Counted from the first letter of the stretch, positions 27,932-36,543 are shown. The stretch is 64,000 nucleotides of DNA from Cryobacterium sp. HLT2-28 (GCF_004402495.1 NZ_SOFH01000023.1:310001-374000), one strand, 5' to 3'. Made by a program: numbers and translations. Notes: generated by a model from the letters alone, not told the origin.

Positions 27932-29443
27932 TCAGCGAACGAGCGCAGCCTTCTCCGCGCGAGCCTCGGCCTTCCACTCCTCGACCCGGGCCTGCTGCAG
28001 GGGTGCCTTGCGGTTGACGAACCAGGCGATGCCGAGGGCCAGGAACCAGATCGGGGCGACGACGAGTGCGAGGCGGGTGTCCTCGGCCTGGCCAAGGGCC
28101 CAAAGCATGAACGCGAAGAACGCCAGCACCACCCACGGCATGAACCGGGCACCGGGCATCCTGTACTTCGACGCGGCATGCAGGTGGGGACGGCGCCGGA
28201 GGAACGCCAGGTAACTGACCATGATGATCGACCAGACGAACATGGTCAGCACCGACGCCACCGAGGTGACGAGGGTGAAGGCACCCATGAACGAATCCCC
28301 CGTGTACAGCAGCACGACTCCGGCGAGCAGGAAGATGCAGGAGAACAGCAGGGCGTTCTGGGGAACCCGGCGGCTGCTCAGCCTGCCGAAGGAGCGCGGG
28401 GCGTTGCCGTCCTGGGCGAGGCCGTAGACCATCCGCGAGGTCGAGTAGATGCCGGAGTTGGCGCTGGACGCGGCGGAGGTGAGCACGACCAGGTTGATGA
28501 CGATGGCCGCGATGCCGAGGCCCGCCAGGGTGAACATGCCGATGAAGGGGCTGCTGCCCGGGTCGATCGTGCGCCACGGGTTGACGGCCATGATGATGAC
28601 CAGCGCGCCCACATAGAAGAGGAGCAGCCGCACCGGGATGGTGTTGATGGCGCGGGGAAGGTTCGTCTCCGGGTCTTTCGTCTCGGCGGCCGCGGTGCCC
28701 ACGAGTTCGATTCCGGCGAAAGCGAAAATGGCGATCTGGAAGCCGAGAACGAAGCCGGCGACGCCGTGGGGGAACATCCCGCCGTCGTTCCAGATGTTCT
28801 CGAGACCCGCGACGGCGCCGGAGGGCGAGGTGAAGTGGGTGGCGATCATGACGATGCCGGTGACGATGAGGGCGAGGATGGCGAGCACCTTGACCAGGGC
28901 GAACCAGAACTCGGCCTCGCCGAAGGCCTTCACGCTCGGCAGGTTGAGCAGGATCAGCACGACGGGCGTGAGCAGCGCGGGGATCCAGAGCGGCGTGCCC
29001 GGCGCCAGGACGTCGACATAGCCGGAGATCGCCACGATGTCTGCGACCCCGGTGACGACCCAGAACGCCCAGTATGACCAGCCGGTGAAGAAGCTCGCCC
29101 ACGGGCCGAGCAGGTCGCCGGCGAAGTCGCTGAAGGACTTGTAATCGAGGTTGGAGAGCAGGATCTCGCCCATCGCCCGCATCACGAAGAAGAGCATGAA
29201 GCCGATGATCGTGTAGACGAAGATGACGGCCGGCCCGGCGAGGGAGATGGTCTTGCCGGCACCCATGAACAGGCCGGTTCCGATGGTTCCGCCGATGGCG
29301 AGCATTTGGATGTGGCGGCGGCTCAGCGACCGGGCGAGCGGTGGGTCCAGGTGCGGGGTGGTGGCCGAACCGACGGGGCTCGTGGCCCCGGTTCGCGTGG
29401 TCCTGGTGCCGGTGGCGCAGGCCGCGTCGTTCTGATCAGGCAT
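27932..29443 (-). CDS. APC-superfamily amino-acid permease (AAT family, CycA/AnsP-like)
   Basis: A 503-aa 12-helix transporter. The N-terminal 45 residues are hydrophilic. The family signature follows: LSRRHIQMLAIGGTIGTGLFMGAG, then FAGIELVGTAAAETKDP in helix 6 and the conserved SSANSGIYSTSRMVYGLAQDG loop region. It is AAT-type proton symport of neutral or amide amino acids; the operator shared with ald suggests alanine, D-alanine or glycine. ATG 29443 is preceded by AGGAAAGAAG. Substrate is inferred from context only. Confidence 0.88.
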   Translation of the reverse strand: MPDQNDAACATGTRTTRTGATSPVGSATTPHLDPPLARSLSRRHIQMLAIGGTIGTGLFMGAGKTISLAGPAVIFVYTIIGFMLFFVMRAMGEILLSNLDYKSFSDFAGDLLGPWASFFTGWSYWAFWVVTGVADIVAISGYVDVLAPGTPLWIPALLTPVVLILLNLPSVKAFGEAEFWFALVKVLAILALIVTGIVMIATHFTSPSGAVAGLENIWNDGGMFPHGVAGFVLGFQIAIFAFAGIELVGTAAAETKDPETNLPRAINTIPVRLLLFYVGALVIIMAVNPWRTIDPGSSPFIGMFTLAGLGIAAIVINLVVLTSAASSANSGIYSTSRMVYGLAQDGNAPRSFGRLSSRRVPQNALLFSCIFLLAGVVLLYTGDSFMGAFTLVTSVASVLTMFVWSIIMVSYLAFLRRRPHLHAASKYRMPGARFMPWVVLAFFAFMLWALGQAEDTRLALVVAPIWFLALGIAWFVNRKAPLQQARVEEWKAEARAEKAALVR

Positions 29444-29657
29444 GGGTCTTCTTTCCTCATCACGGCACAGACGCAGCCGCTCAGCGGACGACCACGTCAA
29501 CCGCGCTGGGGCCTTCACGAACGTGACGACCGGGACAACTCGGAACTGAAGTTGCAACACTAAGGGCACAATCACGGGCGACGGGGCGGGCGCCCGCGCG
29601 TGACCCGAACGAGGGGGTTCGCTTCGGCGCGCTCACCTGCCACAGGCGAACCCGTGC

Positions 29658-29671
29658 TCGACAGGTGTCGA
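29658..29671. promoter_or_regulatory. Palindromic operator upstream of amino-acid permease
   Basis: TCGACA-GG-TGTCGA, a perfect 6-bp inverted repeat with the same arms and spacing as the ald/pucR site at 26616-26629. It lies about 215 bp before the permease start. Confidence 0.65.
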
Positions 29672-29759
29672 CTGTTCCTCGCAGAACGGGCGACCACTGT
29701 TCTGCTTCGTCGGTCAGAGCTCGCGCACCCCCCTTTCGCGGCAATCAGCCCGCACCTTA

Positions 29760-29789
29760 TTGACAGTCCGACAATACTCTGAATATTCT
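29760..29789 (+). promoter_or_regulatory. Sigma70-like promoter for DUF6230 gene
   Basis: TTGACA at 29760-29765, then 18 bases, then TATTCT at 29784-29789. It is 54 bp upstream of the ATG at 29843. The consensus -35 box is unusual in this GC-rich DNA and suggests strong expression. Confidence 0.6.
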
Positions 29790-29842
29790 GCACTCCGGGC
29801 GATACCGAAGTCGCCCGCACACTCATGTGTCAAGGAGGATCC

Positions 29843-30439
29843 ATGAAGTTCAAGAAACTCACGCAGTCCAGGCCAGGTCGCATCACGCTCGCTGTCATCC
29901 CCGTCACACTCGTGATGGGGGTACTGATGACGGGCGTCGCGCAGGGCGCCGTGCCCGTCGCCTTCGCGGTGTCGGGCAGCCAGTTTCAGATCGGCGCCAG
30001 CAAGCTCGACGGGACCGGCTTCTCACAGTATGCGGGCGTTGCCGTGCAGGCCGACGGCAAGACCATGCATCCGGTCGCGATCGCGAACATCGACTCGGCC
30101 TCGCTGACGGACCTGTGCCAGTCGGTCGTCACCGTGACGCCGCTGGGCACGCTCGGTCTGCTCATCAACGCGGGCGGCGGGGGCAATCCGGCCAAGGCCA
30201 GTGCCCTGCAGCTCGGGATGACGGACCTCCAGGGTGACGCGACGTTCACCAACATCCGCATCGGTGTCGACGCTTCCAAGGTCAACACCGCCGCCAAGGG
30301 CACCGCGGGCGATTTCGCCCAGGATGCCGACCACATCACGATCAACGGTCTCAAGCAGACGGCCTGGAGCACCCAGGCAGGCACGTTCGCCCTGAACGGC
30401 CTGCACATGCAGATCACCAACGGAACGAAGTGCTTCTAG
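29843..30439 (+). CDS. DUF6230-family secreted/envelope protein
   Basis: A 198-aa exported protein. Residues 1-40 have a basic start (MKFKKLTQSRPGR) and a hydrophobic segment ending MTGVAQGAVP, a signal peptide or anchor. The rest is small-residue and beta-rich with two cysteines (DLCQSVV, and TKCF at the C-terminus) that could pair. The family is described in Streptomyces and relatives, usually beside a DUF6114 gene as here, but its function is unknown. AAGGAGG is ideally placed before ATG 29843 and a strong promoter lies upstream, so it may be abundant. Ends with TAG. Confidence 0.85.
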   Translation: MKFKKLTQSRPGRITLAVIPVTLVMGVLMTGVAQGAVPVAFAVSGSQFQIGASKLDGTGFSQYAGVAVQADGKTMHPVAIANIDSASLTDLCQSVVTVTPLGTLGLLINAGGGGNPAKASALQLGMTDLQGDATFTNIRIGVDASKVNTAAKGTAGDFAQDADHITINGLKQTAWSTQAGTFALNGLHMQITNGTKCF

Positions 30440-30474
30440 CGCGACGCCCCTGAGAAGTCGCTCCGTTCGCCGGG

Positions 30475-30503
30475 GTGCCGGCCCGCCCGTGGCGGGCCGG
30501 CAC
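30475..30503. promoter_or_regulatory. 13-bp perfect hairpin between DUF6230 and DUF6114 genes
   Basis: GTGCCGGCCCGCC, loop CGT, GGCGGGCCGGCAC forms a very stable hairpin 36 bp after the DUF6230 stop. It has no T-tract, so it may be an attenuator or mRNA-stabilising element giving unequal expression of the pair rather than a standard terminator. Confidence 0.7.
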
Positions 30504-30541
30504 CTGCGGCGCTCCACCACCACAGCAAAGGAACCAATCGG

Positions 30542-31840
30542 GTGAACATTTTTCGACGCGCGACGACGATGGCAGCAGCAGGCCCGGATGAACCAGGCGC
30601 TGGTTCCCGGTTCGGCCGGTGGTACCGGACGCGGCCGGCCATCGGCGGTCTGCTGATAGCCGTCGCGGGAATCGAGATGCTGTTCTCCGGGCAACTGGAC
30701 CTCGGCAACATCCGCATCCAGGTGGGCATCGAGGGGATGCAGGCGATGATCCTGCCGGTCGCCCTGATCACCCTCGGCGTGCTCATCCTCGCGATGCCGG
30801 CCCACCGCATGTTCTACGGAGTCATGTCCCTCACGTTCTCGATCTACGCTCTCGTCGGCGTCAACCTCGGCGGATTCTTCATCGGAACCCTCCTCGGTCT
30901 CATCGGCGGGGTCATGGCCGTGTCCTGGATGCCGCGGCGCGCTCCGACCGCAGACTCCCCCGAACCCGCGGATGACGCCGCCCCGCACGACCCGGTCGGG
31001 CTCGCACTGATAGATCTGGAATTCCCTGCCTTCCGCTCCCCCTCGGAGTCGGGTGTCGAGCCTCCCACGCCGGTGACGACCGGCCAGACGGGGATGCGGG
31101 CCGCGTCCTTCCTCGACAGGGTGTCGGCTTCACCGGCCCGGAGACGGCAGGGCCACGCCCTCGCAATCGTCGCGCTCGCGATGCTTCTCGGTGCGTCTTC
31201 CGCAGGCCTGGCCACCGGCCCGTCGTTCGCGGACCCCGGAGTCACGACCCCGGCAGCGCCTGACCCGCAGGTCTCGACACCGGCTCCGACTCCGACTCCT
31301 GCACCGACAGCGACTCCGAGCCCGACGGTCGCTCCCCCGCCCGCCCCGACCACGGCGCCCCCCGCGGCGGCACCCGCACCATCCGTCACCCCGCCGGCCA
31401 CACTTCCTCCGGCGGCCATCGACCAGGATGCGCCGGTAGCCGCCCCCATGGCGGCCCGGCTCCGCAGTTCCTCGGTCACCCTCGAGGGCGCGCGTTACAT
31501 CGGCACCGTGGCGGTCACCCTCGCGGACGGCTCGCCGAGAACCGTGCTCAAGATCACCGCAGACCGTGTCGGGCTTGATGCCTTCTCGCTCGACTCGACC
31601 GATCCCGCGGTCCGGATACCCGGCACGACCGCGACGCAGGTCATCCTGGGCGGGTCCGTGACGATGTACTGCACGTCACTCTCCGGAAACCTCACCGACG
31701 GCACCCCGGTCGCCTTCGATCCGTCGACGCCGCCACCGCTGAATGCCGACCTGCCGTCGCTCACGAGTGCGACCGTCGCGCTCGTCACCGTGTCGAGCGT
31801 CACGGCGACCTTGGCCGGTGCCGCCATGTCGGTCGGCTGA
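30542..31840 (+). CDS. DUF6114-family membrane protein with C-terminal extracytoplasmic domain
   Basis: A 432-aa protein. Residues about 30-125 hold four membrane helices typical of DUF6114 (RTRPAIGGLLIAVAGIEML onward). A hydrophilic loop of about 80 residues leads to another helix (HALAIVALAMLLGASSAGLA), a long Pro/Thr/Ala linker (residues about 235-300), and a C-terminal beta-rich domain with a single cysteine (MYCTSL). Ordinary DUF6114 proteins are much shorter, so this looks like a fusion with a surface domain. GTG 30542 follows AAAGGAA at about 10 bases; ATG a few codons later is an alternative. Partner of the upstream DUF6230 gene; function unknown. Confidence 0.8.
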   Translation: MNIFRRATTMAAAGPDEPGAGSRFGRWYRTRPAIGGLLIAVAGIEMLFSGQLDLGNIRIQVGIEGMQAMILPVALITLGVLILAMPAHRMFYGVMSLTFSIYALVGVNLGGFFIGTLLGLIGGVMAVSWMPRRAPTADSPEPADDAAPHDPVGLALIDLEFPAFRSPSESGVEPPTPVTTGQTGMRAASFLDRVSASPARRRQGHALAIVALAMLLGASSAGLATGPSFADPGVTTPAAPDPQVSTPAPTPTPAPTATPSPTVAPPPAPTTAPPAAAPAPSVTPPATLPPAAIDQDAPVAAPMAARLRSSSVTLEGARYIGTVAVTLADGSPRTVLKITADRVGLDAFSLDSTDPAVRIPGTTATQVILGGSVTMYCTSLSGNLTDGTPVAFDPSTPPPLNADLPSLTSATVALVTVSSVTATLAGAAMSVG

Positions 31841-32359
31841 CCGCGGGCGATGTGCGCCCTTATCTGGGGACAAAGGATGTCCTCCCCAGGACATCGGCGC
31901 TACATAGCCCATGCGCCAGTGAGCACGCGACTGCGGGCGCAGATGGAACTGGAGTGGTGACTTCGTGACCCCAACTGGCCAGCCCGCCGCCCGCGGCATA
32001 CTGAATACCGCGGTTTTCCGCTGTTCTCATTGATGCAGTGCACGCGCTGACACGGATGAGTACGGGTCGATTCTGGTCATTATGGTCTGTCTGTCCCACG
32101 GGCTCTCCTCCGACGAATTCTGCGCTCAATGGGTCGGGCGATGAAGTGGGTCGCATCCGTTCTCACGCAGACGGGTAGCGCAGCAAACGGCGGTCGAAGC
32201 GCTGACTCGAGCGCACGTTCACTCTATGAGGAACGAAAGGACTACCGGTCGTACCTCCGGTGCCCGGTGCCCGGTGCCGCGGACTGTGAACGGGGCTCGT
32301 CGCGCCAGAAGGGTCGCCTCGGTGAGAAGCGTACGATCTCCAGCTGCGCCCGCAAGCCG
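31841..32359. other. Gene-poor stretch
   Basis: About 520 bp where no frame on either strand looks like protein. It contains an inverted repeat GATGTCC-TCCCCA-GGACATC at 31876-31895 and a short tandem repeat of GGTGCCC near 32260. It separates the DUF6114 gene from a minus-strand island of small genes. Confidence 0.5.
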
Positions 32360-32755
32360 TCAGCTTGGCCGATGTGTTCCGGGTGCGATACGCCTCGTAG
32401 CCGGCAACGCCGCCAGGGCCGCGCGCGACAATGCGAACCCGGCAACAACGACGAGGAGCAGGCCAAGACCGGCCCCCGTGGTGAGTGACCAGTTCGTGAT
32501 TGTCGACGAGACCGTGCCTCCTTCTGCCGCCGTCCAGGTGCAGCCATATCCGATCGGAACGGCCGACGCGAAGGAATCGACCAAGCTCCCCTCCGCCCGA
32601 AGCGCTCCAGACGGCAGCGCAGCGTATGTGCAACGGTCGTACGCGAGACGAAAGTCACCCACCGTCGCTAACCCATAGGACATGACCAGTAGAACGACCC
32701 CGACCACTCCGGCCGGAATCGCGAGACTTCGAACACGAACTGCTCTCTTCGACAT
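32360..32755 (-). CDS. Small hypothetical membrane protein
   Basis: 131 aa, not recognised. Two membrane helices: AIPAGVVGVVLLVMSYGLA near the N-terminus and AGLGLLLVVVAGFALSRAAL near the C-terminus, flanking a loop of about 60 residues with two cysteines (DRCTYAAL, GYGCTWTA) that would be extracytoplasmic and could form a disulfide. ATG 32755 has AGGGGGGA four bases upstream. It overlaps the tail of the preceding small gene by 88 bp in another frame, so they may be co-transcribed. Confidence 0.6.
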   Translation of the reverse strand: MSKRAVRVRSLAIPAGVVGVVLLVMSYGLATVGDFRLAYDRCTYAALPSGALRAEGSLVDSFASAVPIGYGCTWTAAEGGTVSSTITNWSLTTGAGLGLLLVVVAGFALSRAALAALPATRRIAPGTHRPS

Positions 32756-33036
32756 TTGTCCCCCCTCGCGCAGACGTTCAGCATCTTACTTCTGAGCTGT
32801 CGGCGGTCCGCCAACTCACGGAGAGCGTCTTCGATTTCTGACTTCTTGAACCCCGCTAGTTGCAGCGAATCCCGAATCCTCGCCTCGGCACGTTCTTGCC
32901 GGATCGTCGCCCGATCTGACGAGCGCGTTAGTCGCCAGTATCTGAACAGCTTGGATGCCAGAAGGAGTGCATAGAACGCGATGCCAAGGACGACCAATGA
33001 GAGCACAGCCCCAGCAAATGCGTTCACAATCTCCAC
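32668..33036 (-). CDS. Small hypothetical single-helix membrane protein
   Basis: 122 aa, not recognised. It starts MEIVNAFAGAVLSLVVLGIAFYALLL (one membrane helix) followed by a charged helical stretch (RQERAEARIRDSLQLAGFKKSEIEDALRELADRR in part). The last 35 residues are encoded in sequence that also encodes the start of the next gene, so the real stop may have been lost by a nearby indel. GTG 33036 with AGAGAGG about ten bases upstream. Confidence 0.5.
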   Translation of the reverse strand: MEIVNAFAGAVLSLVVLGIAFYALLLASKLFRYWRLTRSSDRATIRQERAEARIRDSLQLAGFKKSEIEDALRELADRRQLRSKMLNVCARGDKCRREQFVFEVSRFRPEWSGSFYWSCPMG

Positions 33037-33282
33037 TGCGAGATGCCTCTCTTGGACCTCGTCCCAGCCGCACGAAACGACTGAAACGGATGACGGGAAG
33101 AGACGGAAGGTCTAACACCGATTCCCCGATGCCCCCTCGGTTGGCCACAGCTTATGGCCGTGTCCCTGGATACTCAACCCAACGCCCGGCTTCGATAGGT
33201 AGTCGCTGGCAAGCGTTCCCTCGGGGGTACATTCGTGAGACCCGACACGACCTAAAGCGGCGCGGTGTTGGTCTGCTGTCTC

Positions 33283-33711
33283 CTAAGCGCGCGGGTTACC
33301 GATGCGTTCCATCCACGTCTCGGGAATATCCAAAGCGGTGAAACCTAACTTGGAATAGACGCCGTGGGCATCGTAGGTCGAGAGAGCGATGCGCCTCAGA
33401 CCAAGCGGCTCACACTCTTCCAGGACCCCCGCGATGAGCACACCGCCAATGCCCCGACCGCGAACCTCGGGGTCGACGAATACATCGCAGAGCCATGCAA
33501 AAGTCACTCCATCCGTGATGACGCGTGCGTAGGCGACTTGCTTGTTCGATTCTGTGTCGTAGACGCCAAAGTTTCGTGAGCCGTCTATCGCCGCATCCTG
33601 CCTGGCACGCGAGCGCCCCGGCGCCCAATAAGACTGCTCGCTGATCCAGCGATGCACCTGGTCACGGTCTATCTCGGCAACGTCGGCAGAGAACCGATAA
33701 TTCGAATCCAT
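33283..33711 (-). CDS. GNAT-family N-acetyltransferase
   Basis: 142 aa. The acetyl-CoA binding motif is seen as LCDVFVDPEVRGRGIGGVLIAGVLEE (the R/Q-x-x-G-x-G/A loop), and YSKLGFTALD is the typical C-terminal motif. Substrate unknown. ATG 33711 (MDSNYRFS) is preferred; an upstream in-frame start would add about 20 residues with no better ribosome binding site. It stands alone on the minus strand. Confidence 0.85.
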   Translation of the reverse strand: MDSNYRFSADVAEIDRDQVHRWISEQSYWAPGRSRARQDAAIDGSRNFGVYDTESNKQVAYARVITDGVTFAWLCDVFVDPEVRGRGIGGVLIAGVLEECEPLGLRRIALSTYDAHGVYSKLGFTALDIPETWMERIGNPRA

Positions 33712-33895
33712 CCCCCCATCTAATCGGTCCTGAGCGAACTGCGCCCAAACATTCACCGGGCAGCAACGCACATTCCCGCTAGGGGTTCCCTCAGCAATTA
33801 CCTCGGTGACATCATTCTTTTGTTACCGATCCGATCCGACGGACGCCCTCCCGATCGCGCTCACGAGCGGGCTTGATTGACACGAAGTCCCCAAG

Positions 33896-34387
33896 ATGTC
33901 ACTGTGCCTCTACCGTGGAATTTCATCCGTGCAGCTATTGGGGGACGCTTTGGATTCTGGACTTCCGCACCGACTCGGCCGCCGCATCGTTGCTGTGCTT
34001 GCCGCGGCCGCACTAGCGGTGCTGTGCTTGGCGGCAGTGGCCGGGTGGCTCCTACTTCGGGACTCACGGGTTGACCTTCAGCCCGAATACTTTGTGGGCG
34101 AGGAAGGCCCCGGGATCGGAATCCCCCTTCTCGCCGGAGCCAACGACGTCACAGCATCGATATGCGAGGCAGAGTTTCCCTGCGCGTCGGCGTGGGGTTC
34201 GGGTCAAATGGTGCTGATGAAGTTCGCGTCCAAGAACGACGCCGCCGCTGCCGCGCGGTCTCTCGGATCCTCGGGCTATCGGTCGGATTGGCTTGTTGCC
34301 AATTTCATTGACGAGTCAGTCTCAGAAGCGGAGCGCAGATACGCCGCCGAGGTGATGGATGGAGCGTGGCAAAGCGAGGTGGACTGA
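33896..34387 (+). CDS. Hypothetical membrane-anchored protein
   Basis: 163 aa at most, not recognised. One membrane helix (IVAVLAAAALAVLCLAAVAGWLLL) followed by an extracytoplasmic domain of about 105 residues with two cysteines (SICEAEFPCAS). The start is uncertain: TTG 33950 has GGGGGA about 5 bases upstream and would give LDSGLPHRLGRR directly before the helix; ATG 33896 has no clear site. No known domain. Confidence 0.55.
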   Translation: MSLCLYRGISSVQLLGDALDSGLPHRLGRRIVAVLAAAALAVLCLAAVAGWLLLRDSRVDLQPEYFVGEEGPGIGIPLLAGANDVTASICEAEFPCASAWGSGQMVLMKFASKNDAAAAARSLGSSGYRSDWLVANFIDESVSEAERRYAAEVMDGAWQSEVD

Positions 34388-34561
34388 GCCGCCTTGGACG
34401 GCCGCCTCCGGCTGATCATCCCGTGTGGACGACTTCCCACAAACCCGCGGGAGCGGCGATGAGCTGCTCATCATTCGGACACCCTCTTCATCGTTCAGCA
34501 CAAGTGAGCGTTCCGGAGAGGGTTCCGTAGACGCATCTTCACGGGGGTCCTATCTTGAAGT

Positions 34562-34831
34562 ATCCAAACGAACGGAACCGTCATAGACAATCCAGTCGCA
34601 TTTGCAGTCGCTCTCGCATCCGTCGTCGCCGTCCTCTACGTCGCTGCGATCGCGTACGCCATCGCCCAGATCGCGCGAACCCGCGACCTGTCCGAGGTGG
34701 AGAAAGCCCTCTGGATGATCGCCGTCGTATTCGCGCCTCTGCTGGGCGCACTCGTTTGGTACTTCGCCGGGCCACACCCATTCGGCGTCGCCGAGTCCCC
34801 TGCGACGAAGCCTGCTTCCCGACCTTTTTGA
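34562..34831 (+). CDS. Small PLDc_N-like membrane protein without a canonical start codon
   Basis: Reading from an in-frame stop at 34556-34558 gives SIQTNGTVIDNPVAFAVALASV then a second helix (LWMIAVVFAPLLGALVWYFAGP) and a stop at 34829-34831. The two-helix pattern with DLSEVEKALWMIAVVFAPLLGALVWYF matches the phospholipase D nuclease N-terminal (cardiolipin synthase N-terminal) family of short membrane proteins. No ATG, GTG or TTG occurs before the first helix, so translation would need ATC/ATA or the start has been lost. The 5' boundary given is arbitrary. The family resemblance is good; expression is doubtful. Confidence 0.5.
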   Translation: MQTNGTVIDNPVAFAVALASVVAVLYVAAIAYAIAQIARTRDLSEVEKALWMIAVVFAPLLGALVWYFAGPHPFGVAESPATKPASRPF

Positions 34832-34862
34832 ACTCGTTCCCGAGACAACCCCGGAGGTGGGC

Positions 34863-35450
34863 GTGACAATTTCGCACGTGATCAAAGCGCTCACTCCCGT
34901 GACCTTCCCGGCGTGGCTGGCGCTCGCGCAGAAGCACAACGGGGTCTGGGGCGGGTGCTACTGCTCGTATTTCCACGACGACACGGAGCACACCGTCAAG
35001 AGCGAGTACGACGGGCCGACGTTCAAGCAGAGACTTGTGGTGGAGGGCGTCGCACATGCCGCGCTCGTCTTCGACGGTGACGCCGCGATCGGTTGGTGCG
35101 AGTACGGCAGCCCAGTCGAACCGCCGGGCATCTACCACCGCAAGGAGTATGACGCGGGCGAGACCAAGCCGGCCCCGTGGCGGATCACCTGCTTCTTCGT
35201 CGACCGCGACCACCGACGCTCGGGAGTGGCGCGGGAGGCGCTGGATGGCGCGCTGGAGCTGATCGCGCGGGCCGGCGGGGGCGAGGTGGTCTCGTTCCCC
35301 AACGAACTCGCGCCAGGCAAGAGGACGTCGTCCTCGTTCCTCCACAACGGCACGCGGACCATGTTCGAGAAGGCGGGATTCACGTTCGAGCGTCACATCG
35401 GCAAGAGCAAGACCGTGATGCGCAAGACGATCCCGCCGGCCCGCGGCTGA
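34863..35450 (+). CDS. GNAT-family N-acetyltransferase
   Basis: 195 aa. It begins MTISHVIKALTPVTF with the GVWGGCYCSYF motif common to one GNAT branch. The acetyl-CoA loop lies around ITCFFVDRDHRRSGVAREALDGAL (about residues 98-120), and FEKAGFTFERHIGKSK at the end. GTG 34863 follows GGAGG by 5 bases, which decides it over the GTG two codons earlier. Substrate unknown. Monocistronic by appearance. Confidence 0.85.
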   Translation: MTISHVIKALTPVTFPAWLALAQKHNGVWGGCYCSYFHDDTEHTVKSEYDGPTFKQRLVVEGVAHAALVFDGDAAIGWCEYGSPVEPPGIYHRKEYDAGETKPAPWRITCFFVDRDHRRSGVAREALDGALELIARAGGGEVVSFPNELAPGKRTSSSFLHNGTRTMFEKAGFTFERHIGKSKTVMRKTIPPARG

Positions 35451-35681
35451 CGCCGGGTTCGCGCCGATCGGCCGCGTCAGGTCCGCGTCGCGGCGCCTTC
35501 GGTCGCCCCCCTTGGGATCCCGCAACATCGATACTCCGGCACTCTTCTGAATGAACTCGAAGCTCCCCCGACAACTCGACCGATCCCTCCGGGGCTACCC
35601 TCCCCGTTGAGGGTTCGGCTTGCGGGCCATGCAAGCAGGCGCGCTGCAAGGCCAGCAGGCTGCCTCGGTATCATGCGAAGT

Positions 35682-36119
35682 ATGCCTATCAAACTGGAAA
35701 ATGTAGGGATCGCCGTCCGCGACATTGACGCGACTATCGCGTTCTTCACCGACCTTGGGCTCACGGTCACCGGTCGTGACACGATCAGTGGCGATTGGGC
35801 CGACACCGCCGTTGGCCTCGACGGCAACCACGCCAAGATCGCGGTGCTCAAAACACCAGACGGTCATGGTCAGATCGAGCTCTTCGAGTACCTTCACCCC
35901 GACGCGATCGAGACTGAACCCACTCTCCCCAACGAGATCGGAATGCACCGCATCGCGTTCTCCGTCGACAACATCGAGACAGCGCTTGAACGAGCCGCGA
36001 AGCACGGCTGCTATCCGCTTCGCGGCGTGGCGACCTATCAGGACGTCTACAAGCTGACATATCTCCGCGGTCCGAGCGGGATCCTCGTGATGCTCGCCCA
36101 GGATCTGACGAAGGGCTAA
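35682..36119 (+). CDS. VOC (glyoxalase/dioxygenase superfamily) protein
   Basis: 145 aa with paired beta-alpha-beta-beta-beta modules of the vicinal-oxygen-chelate fold: MPIKLENVGIAVRDIDATIAFFTDLGL, then HGQIELFEYLHP, MHRIAFSVDNIETALERAAKHG and YLRGPSGILVMLAQ. A metal site from His/Glu residues is plausible (IELFEY, MHRIAF). Substrate unknown. ATG 35682 was chosen as the usual family start; ATG 35673 adds three residues. Confidence 0.83.
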   Translation: MPIKLENVGIAVRDIDATIAFFTDLGLTVTGRDTISGDWADTAVGLDGNHAKIAVLKTPDGHGQIELFEYLHPDAIETEPTLPNEIGMHRIAFSVDNIETALERAAKHGCYPLRGVATYQDVYKLTYLRGPSGILVMLAQDLTKG

Positions 36120-36348
36120 CGGCCGTTCATTCCAATCGGACTGCGTTAACGTACTCGATCATGGCGCGATCGCGACAGTCGGTCCGCACTTCGTGCCCGG
36201 CCACGGATCCTGCTGTGCAACGGTCGCTGGGTTTCGGGAATCGCCACTGCACGTGACTGGCTAGCGACTCCAGGAGACCGTTGGGTCCCCGACCAGACAA
36301 CGCACTGTCACAACCGCCCCTGCCACTTCATTGGATTTGCACGCCGGT

Positions 36349-36543
36349 TCACACGCCCCGGAGCAGCCAGTCATTGTCAGGGTTCCTGCCACCCTCAGGG
36401 TCCGGTGCATCCGAAGCCGGCACGGACGTGCTCTGGTCCTCCACTCGCACCCGAGCCGGTAAAGCTCGCCAGCGGTCCGGCGGGACCGCGGCAACTGGAC
36501 CAGGCTCGTCCTCCTCAACGCTCTCGTCCGCGTCCCCGTTCAT
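36349..36543 (-). CDS. Small acidic protein, conserved-looking
   Basis: 64 aa, strongly acidic at the N-terminus (MNGDADESVEEDEPGP) followed by DRWRALPARVRVEDQSTSV and a polar tail. No helix or signal peptide; likely a small cytoplasmic protein. AGGAAGG lies about ten bases before ATG 36543, and the composition differs from random frames in this region. The in-frame sequence upstream looks non-coding. Function unknown. Confidence 0.55.
   Translation of the reverse strand: MNGDADESVEEDEPGPVAAVPPDRWRALPARVRVEDQSTSVPASDAPDPEGGRNPDNDWLLRGV

Larger units (their letters stand above)
29444..29842. other. Divergent control region, permease / DUF6230
   Basis: 399 bp without a convincing gene. It holds the TCGACA-N2-TGTCGA palindrome (29658-29671) serving the permease and a sigma70-like promoter (29760-29789) serving the DUF6230 gene. 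The 3' third is noticeably more AT-rich than its surroundings. Confidence 0.6.

Noticed and set aside
30440..30541. In-frame continuity between the DUF6230 and DUF6114 genes considered as a third readthrough event
   Set aside because: The two families are normally separate genes, and the 34 intervening codons include a strong hairpin and no protein-like sequence; the shared frame is chance.
31860..32156. Minus-strand 98-codon frame
   Set aside because: No ribosome binding site, no domain, no coding-like composition; treated as non-coding.
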